Assembly (NCBI GenBank): GCA_963693305.1
Contig: OY855905.1
Location: 47,517,895-47,581,894, forward strand
DNA: 64,000 nucleotides
Reading direction: 5' to 3'
Source of the DNA: Meandrina meandrites
Lineage: Eukaryota > Cnidaria > Anthozoa > Scleractinia > Meandrinidae
A program made the translations under genes and the position numbers. Below the pieces are notes generated by a model. The model was not told where the DNA came from. It saw nothing but the letters and a program-made list of their open reading frames with translations, and ran no database searches. Of the stretch, positions 58,827-64,000 are shown one piece after another (position 1 is the first letter of the stretch; each line of letters opens with the position of its first letter).

Positions 58827-59548
58827 GACATGACCTTGCCGTTGTTCAAAGTTCATTCATTCGTGAAGAAATTTTTAAAAATTCTGGCCAGTATTTTTAT
58901 TTTTGCCTTGAGTTGTTTTTTTTATGCCCTAACTGTTTTGCAGTAAATCAAGGCAAGACCAAGGTCCTTTTTATATTGAATAAGTCAAAAAGGTTTATTA
59001 ACATAGTGTACAGTAAACGTTGTATAAAGTTTTACTTAAGATTTGTTGTTGCGCCTACATGCGTACGTAAGGAACCCAATAAAGTGCACTCGTCAATCTT
59101 AATTTCAGAACCTGTCACAGGCAAAAATTTAGAAGGATTAACCTCGAAATATAGAGAGGTTTTTAAATCTAAGATATTAAGTTTAACCATGAGCGATTAA
59201 AAATGAAATTTATTTTGAACCCTTATGGGCCACTGTATAAGCTTAGAAATAGTGTGGCTACTTACTTGGTAAAACTGTAATTAAATTGAGCCAAAAAATA
59301 ATAAATGGGGGCTCCGCTTTTAGGCCTGCCTAAATCTATATATTATCATGGAATTCCCTTCAAAATGATATGTAGAGGATCACAATTGCTTCAGAGAAAG
59401 GAAGGCAAGTTAAGGACAAGTAAGTATTAGAAGCACTGATTCCTTGTTATTTTTATCTAGTTGAAACGCTAGAAGAATGCCCTTGCTCCTTGAATGTTTA
59501 GAAAATTCTACAAAGTCACTGGTGGGCGGTATGCTTATGAAGTGAGAA

Positions 59549-59595
59549 CATACAATACAATACAATGCAATACAATAGAATACAATACAATACAA
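59549..59595. repeat. ATACA-type microsatellite
   Basis: Imperfect five-base repeat (ATACA with TGCAA and AGAAT variants), nine units or so. Confidence 0.85.
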
Positions 59596-60252
59596 TGTTT
59601 AATGTGGTCATTTCACTTAGCTATGAGCTTGTTAACTAAAAAGCAATTTTATGAATTTTGTCTTTCCAAACTGGTAAACATTTTCTGAATTGCAGCTTCT
59701 CTTTAGAAACCATTCAATTTTGTGTTGTATTGTTTTCTTCCTTTCAAGAATAGCTTAAAACTATAAAGCAGTTGCATTTCCTGCTACCATAATTAATTGT
59801 TAAAACATAAATGAGCATTTCATTGACAAAACATTTTGCCGGTGCAGATAGAGTGATTTCATTAAGTCATGAAAGTATATCTACTAGCTAGAAAACAAAA
59901 GATTTTAGACAGCTGTAGGATGTATTACTTTATTGTGGATAAGTACGTAAGTTTTTATTTCATTTATTGTTTAATGGACTTTTACTGGAATTGTCATGGT
60001 GTGCAGCAGTAATTAATAACCCCGTGAAAATAACAGGGAACCAGATTTCATGGGTCATAACGATGCTGTAAAAAGGCTATGAAAATAGTGAGAAAATTTT
60101 AATTTTAATTTTTATAAGTAATTAAATATTCTCTGGGTGACTAAGAATTCCGCCACTGGCCAGAAGAACGCGATTCAGAGTCGCGATAAGAGGAAAGAGC
60201 CGGCGCATTTTCAGTACGTAATTTGCGAAAAATATTTCATCTGTCATTTTTT

Positions 60253-60280
60253 GAGTCTAATGCGCATGCGCATTAGACTC
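60253..60280. repeat. 28-base perfect palindrome
   Basis: GAGTCTAATGCGCA followed directly by its exact complement, with no spacer. Confidence 0.85.
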
Positions 60281-61159
60281 TATGTAGTAGAAAAAGAGCT
60301 GTTAGCAATCCCAAGGGAATGGTTCGGGATCGATAATCGTTCGGTGTAATTGTGCTTAAACAATAGCCCGCCTCATCGCAGGCTTGGTGCGGTGATCGTA
60401 ATCCAATCAGGAAGCAAGGATGTTGTTAACGAAGCAACGGTCGAACGGAGCTCGAGCACGACACGCACTTGTAAATGAAATTGTCATGTATGTAATTGGA
60501 ATAAATGTTTTACAGTGCAAAATAATATGAATCCTCGTTTTCAAGTGTGAAGCCACTGAAAATGTTCTCCTTCCAGCTGCATGTTCTTTATCCCTGGGAA
60601 ACGCAACGTGAAATCGACATCTTTTGATGAAAAAAATCCGGAAGTGACATTTGTGTTCATAAACAAAAACTAACTTTGACAAAAATGGAAAATTAAATAA
60701 GATTGTAGTCAGCAATTGATTGTTCAATTCAACTGAAGCAGGATTTCATTCACAGAATACAACTTTCATTAAAAAGAGTTTTGCTTTACCATTCAAGATT
60801 CAATCTAGAGCTTGAAAACAAGACAGTGTAATCAAATTACATTTCGCGAGAAATTTGCATAAATATTGAAACTTGTCAAAAAGACAAAAAAAAACTCGCT
60901 TTAATAGTTATTAAATTCTGATCTGATTGTTATTTCCATGTTCTCAGTCATGAAAGCAAAACTCTTTCATTCAACTGCTTGCAGTGTTTAATAGACGTGA
61001 AAATATTTCGCTTAATTAAATTACATTCTGCACGCAATGTTTTCTTTGCTCTCCGGTGTCGAAACGTTTAAGGAAATTGAAATCTTTGTTGAGCGGTATT
61101 GCATAAATTGCAAAGGAATTGAAAAAAAACATATTTTGGCTTATTTTGATGGGATTTAG

Positions 61160-61370
61160 GGGCGCTTTCCATTTGTCAGAACTGGCCGGCCAGTCCGGTC
61201 TTTTTGAATGTGAAATGGACCTTTTCCACGAGTTTTTTTCCCAAATCCACCATATCAATGTATAATATTTATGAATTGACAGATTTGACAGGTCAAATCT
61301 GACTAACAACGAGATTCAGCTCTCGAATATACCGGTCTGGCCGGCCAGTCCTGACAAATGGAAAGCACCC
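61160..61370. mobile_element. 211-base MITE with GGCCGGCCAG arms
   Basis: Ends GGGCGCTTTCCATTTGTCAG and near complement, each followed by CTGGCCGGCCAG. TAG lies on both sides as a possible target duplication. Confidence 0.7.
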
Positions 61371-62416
61371 TAGGATATTTAGAATACTGAATAAGCGGCT
61401 GTATCTTGTCTATCTATGGGGCGGACCATTATTTTTTTGGAAGCCGGGGGATGAAAATTTTTCCAAGACAAAAGTTTTTTTTTTCTCTATCGTTGTCTGT
61501 GAAAACATTTTTTTTTTCCGGTGTCATCTTCCTACAGACAATTTTTTTCATGCCTGCAAAAAATTTAATTGGGCTTTTTTTGCTTTTGCAAACAAATTTT
61601 TTAGGATTCCCCCCTCCCCCTCCCCCCCCCCCCCCCTCTCTAAATCTGTACGATCTTCCTATGGTCTACAACGCACTAATCTTTTAACATGAATCGATGA
61701 ACTCAAACCCTAAGTAACATGTTTTTCCTATTTCAAATATAACATTTCGTCAACTTTCTAAATATATATATACTTAAGAGAACAAATGTTATCGACTTCT
61801 TCTGAACCACTCTTACTACCAAACCTCTACTACACCTCTTGCTCTATGCCGTAAATACCGAAACTACTTCAACATATTTCAACCGCACTAACAATCCATG
61901 ACGCATTAGACTCATGTACCCACTGGGTACTATTTTTTATTGTTGAATCAAAGGCAAGATATCTTGCTGAACTTTTCCATGAAATTATGTATGGTCTCTA
62001 ACGTTTTTGTGTCATCGAGTAGTGTCCAGTGTCCTGTCATCTACACCATCAATGAATTAGTTTAGTTTTCTCTTTTCTTTTTCTAATGTGCACTGAATGA
62101 ATTGTAATGTAAAGTATCGTAAGAAGCATTTGCATGGTATATTTAAAGTTGTGCATTGTAAGTTACCGTAAATGTTCTCTTGCGATACTTGTTAGTAGTG
62201 TATTGAACTGTAAGTAGTGTACTGTAAGTTTTGGAGCAATAAAAAAATAATTCCCCCGATAAAAAACCTGATCATCGAGATATCGATACAGTTGTCGCGT
62301 GTCATATACTGCAAGATAAAAGACAGCCAGGTATGGCATTTCCTAGCCCTAAAACTTTATAACAGCTTGTTTGTAAGAAAGTCGAGGCAGAGATTAACTA
62401 AACATTATGAACTTGA
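61371..62416. other. Intergenic DNA
   Basis: Poly-T and poly-C tracts near 61480-61640, otherwise nothing recognised. A short plus-strand frame at 62217-62489 runs into the inverted repeat and may be a relic of a retroelement. Confidence 0.3.
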
Positions 62417-62784
62417 AGGACGAAGGATAATCCGAATAAGTTCATTGTGCCCAATAATTTTGACAACAAATGATGATCTTGGAAAATAAACTGTAATATT
62501 TCGGTATAAGCTATACCATCATCAGACTAAGAAAAATTAACGTACAAGCTAGATCTTAAATACTGTGGGTGACGAGACGAAACAAAAAGTTTACTCAGGA
62601 GAATAGACAGAGTTCTCTGCTGGATTTCAGTTCACAGTATTTAAGATGTAGCTTGTATGTTAATTTTTTCTTAGTCTGATGATGGTATAGCTTATACCGA
62701 AATATTACAGTTTATTTTCCAAGATCATCATTTGTTGTCAAAATTATTGGGCACAATGAACTTATTCGAATTATCCTTCGTCCT
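62417..62784. repeat. Inverted duplication with ribozyme-like motifs
   Basis: Arms 62417-62569 and 62631-62784 are near-perfect complements around a 61-base spacer. Each arm carries, in opposite directions, CTGATGA, a 5-bp hairpin GGTAT/ATACC and GAAA. It could be the remains of a retroelement terminus. Confidence 0.65.
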
Positions 62785-63404
62785 TTATGTACTGAAACTA
62801 TCATCAGGTACTGGGTTTATTATGAACTTGCTAAAAACACGCCTAAGCTAAGATTGGCTAAGAACATGTTTGTTTTCTCCACTCGATTTTGCATTATTGA
62901 GCTCTTAACATAGTACCTGTGAATACTCGTGACTAAAAAAATTAAACAGATTATCCAGGCTCAGCCGGTAAATACGCAGTTTAGCTAAGTCCACTAGTCC
63001 GAGTTTCAACGAGAAAAGTTTCCATCTCGTTAAAAACATTTTCTGTCTAAAAAATAACGCAACATAACGCAAAATTCCATGAACGTATAAACGTCGAATC
63101 ATAAAAAATCAGAACATTAAGTCGTGCGTGAACTATAGATACACAGTATTTTGCGGTTGGAAATAATTACTTGTGGAAGTCGTAAACAGTGTATTTGGCC
63201 CGTAGCCATTGTACTCGTGACTTTTAATGAGCCAGTGTAGCTGGCGGGATTTCGCAAACGAATGCTTTTTTAGCGGTCGAACGCTTTTGATATTTCACTC
63301 GCCACCTACACAGGCCACATTTTGCCTGTCAGGGGTGCTTTTACAATTCAGCGATTTCCATTTTTTTTTTCTATTACTCAGGGTCAAAAGGCGGTTCAGT
63401 TCAT
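62785..63404. other. Intergenic DNA, nothing seen
   Basis: No supported gene, repeat or RNA. Confidence 0.3.
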
Positions 63405-63735
63405 ATTACTATCGACTTCAGAACAAGAGTTTTTCGAGTTTCATATCAAAAATCAAACTTGGCCTTAAGCCATTGTGCTCAAAATATGCCGAAAAATAAA
63501 ATAAGTTAGGCTGGGATTAGTTCTCCTCCTAAGTGCTGGTTTGCTTTTATGGAATTATGACAATAACTCTTTAAACATGCGATATAGTTACAATATCAAT
63601 AAAATACTTCAAAGGCTTCCTACGTCAGAGGGGGAGGGGATAATCCCTAAAAAGGCTGAAAGGACGACATGACATTGCCGTTGTTCAAAGTTCATTCATT
63701 CGTGAAGAAATTTTAAAAAATTCTGGCCAGACCGA
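63405..63735. repeat. Dispersed repeat, intact copy (empty site)
   Basis: Matches 55185-55471 joined to 58827-58890, with GACATGAC once at 63666-63673. Confidence 0.8.
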
Positions 63736-63765
63736 TCTAGCCTAGTAAGTGGCCAATCTCACCAA

Positions 63766-63842
63766 GAGTCTCTGTAGCTTAGTGGTTAGAGCGGTCGACC
63801 GGTATCTGGGAGGCTATGGGTTCGATTCCCGTCGGGAACTCA
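63766..63842 (+). mobile_element. tRNA-derived SINE head at the window edge
   Basis: TAGCTTAGTGGTTAGAGCGG (A box) and GGTTCGATTCC (B box) with partly pairing ends GAGTCTCTG and CGGGAACTC. The D and T arms look tRNA-like but the acceptor has mismatches and the sequence runs on into a body (CCCACGCTCGTGACTAACG), so a SINE is more likely than a tRNA gene. Confidence 0.7.
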
Positions 63843-64000
63843 GATATTTTCTTTGTCCCACGCTCGTGACTAACGAGCATTTGATCTTTATCACTATCAA
63901 CATAGTTTGAGGCGTTGTTCTTACCGAAAATCATCTTGACAGGTAAAAACACTCGCCGAATCTGTCCTGAACACCCTAAAATTACACCGAAATCTGCAAT

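Larger units (their letters stand above)
58835..61159. other. Intergenic DNA with a microsatellite and a palindrome
   Basis: Apart from the end of the split repeat (to about 58890), the ATACA microsatellite (59549-59595) and a 28-base palindrome (60253-60280), nothing is recognised. Confidence 0.35.

Noticed and set aside
58556..59200. 214-codon plus-strand frame
   Set aside because: It runs from the foldback arm across the target site into unrelated repeat DNA, so it cannot be an ancestral gene.
60137..60240. Possible THAP-domain fragment (VICEKYF resembling ICxxHF)
   Set aside because: One weak motif with the key His replaced by Tyr, and no upstream C2 half or Trp in frame.
63766..63842. 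Functional tRNA gene
   Set aside because: A and B boxes are clear, but the acceptor stem has mismatches and the sequence continues into a SINE-like body.

Overview
The window looks like nuclear DNA of an anthozoan cnidarian, most likely a stony coral; this is inferred from gene architecture and repeat content, not from any search. It is AT-rich and intron-rich, has no operons, and most of it is mobile or duplicated DNA. Only one gene family can be supported. It is present as two tandem minus-strand paralogues: copy A (start codon 20157-20159, stop 5898-5900) and copy B (start 48718-48720, stop 41045-41047). Each has eight coding exons whose phases join without a break, and they encode secreted proteins of 527 and 526 residues. 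The order is signal peptide, VWA domain 1, thrombospondin type 1 repeat, VWA domain 2, short linker, C-terminal ShK domain. Such a protein is expected in the extracellular matrix or as an adhesion factor. A minus-strand TATA box and a probable non-coding 5' exon sit just upstream of each copy.

Layout. 1-2656: a dispersed module (R1, then R2) that recurs at 26060-28900 and 31264-39410. 2657-20600: gene A, whose 3' flank holds an 8-bp-TSD foldback element (3182-5634) and whose first intron holds a 9-kb TTAA-flanked palindrome (10906-19931) with a second TTAA element nested inside it (14023-18894). 21130-31260: mosaic copies of the gene's 5' flank, including two orphan promoter modules at 23757 and 29298. 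31264-39410: a third R1-R2-R3 copy with several insertions whose boundaries can be read against uninterrupted sister copies. 40553-48760: gene B, compact, with its own private intron insertions. 48810-54130: B's 5' flank, repeated twice, followed by a partial R1. 54130-64000: unrelated DNA with a P/hAT-like foldback transposon (55472-58826) whose empty site is present at 63666-63673, several MITEs, and tRNA-derived SINEs.

The same order (gene, 5'-flank modules, R1, R2/R3) is met twice and the window opens inside another R1-R2. This suggests a tandem array growing by unequal exchange. A stretch of about 600 bp over the last exon is essentially identical between A and B although the rest has diverged, which points to recent gene conversion. 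No bona fide tRNA or rRNA gene, CRISPR array or intact transposase gene was found.
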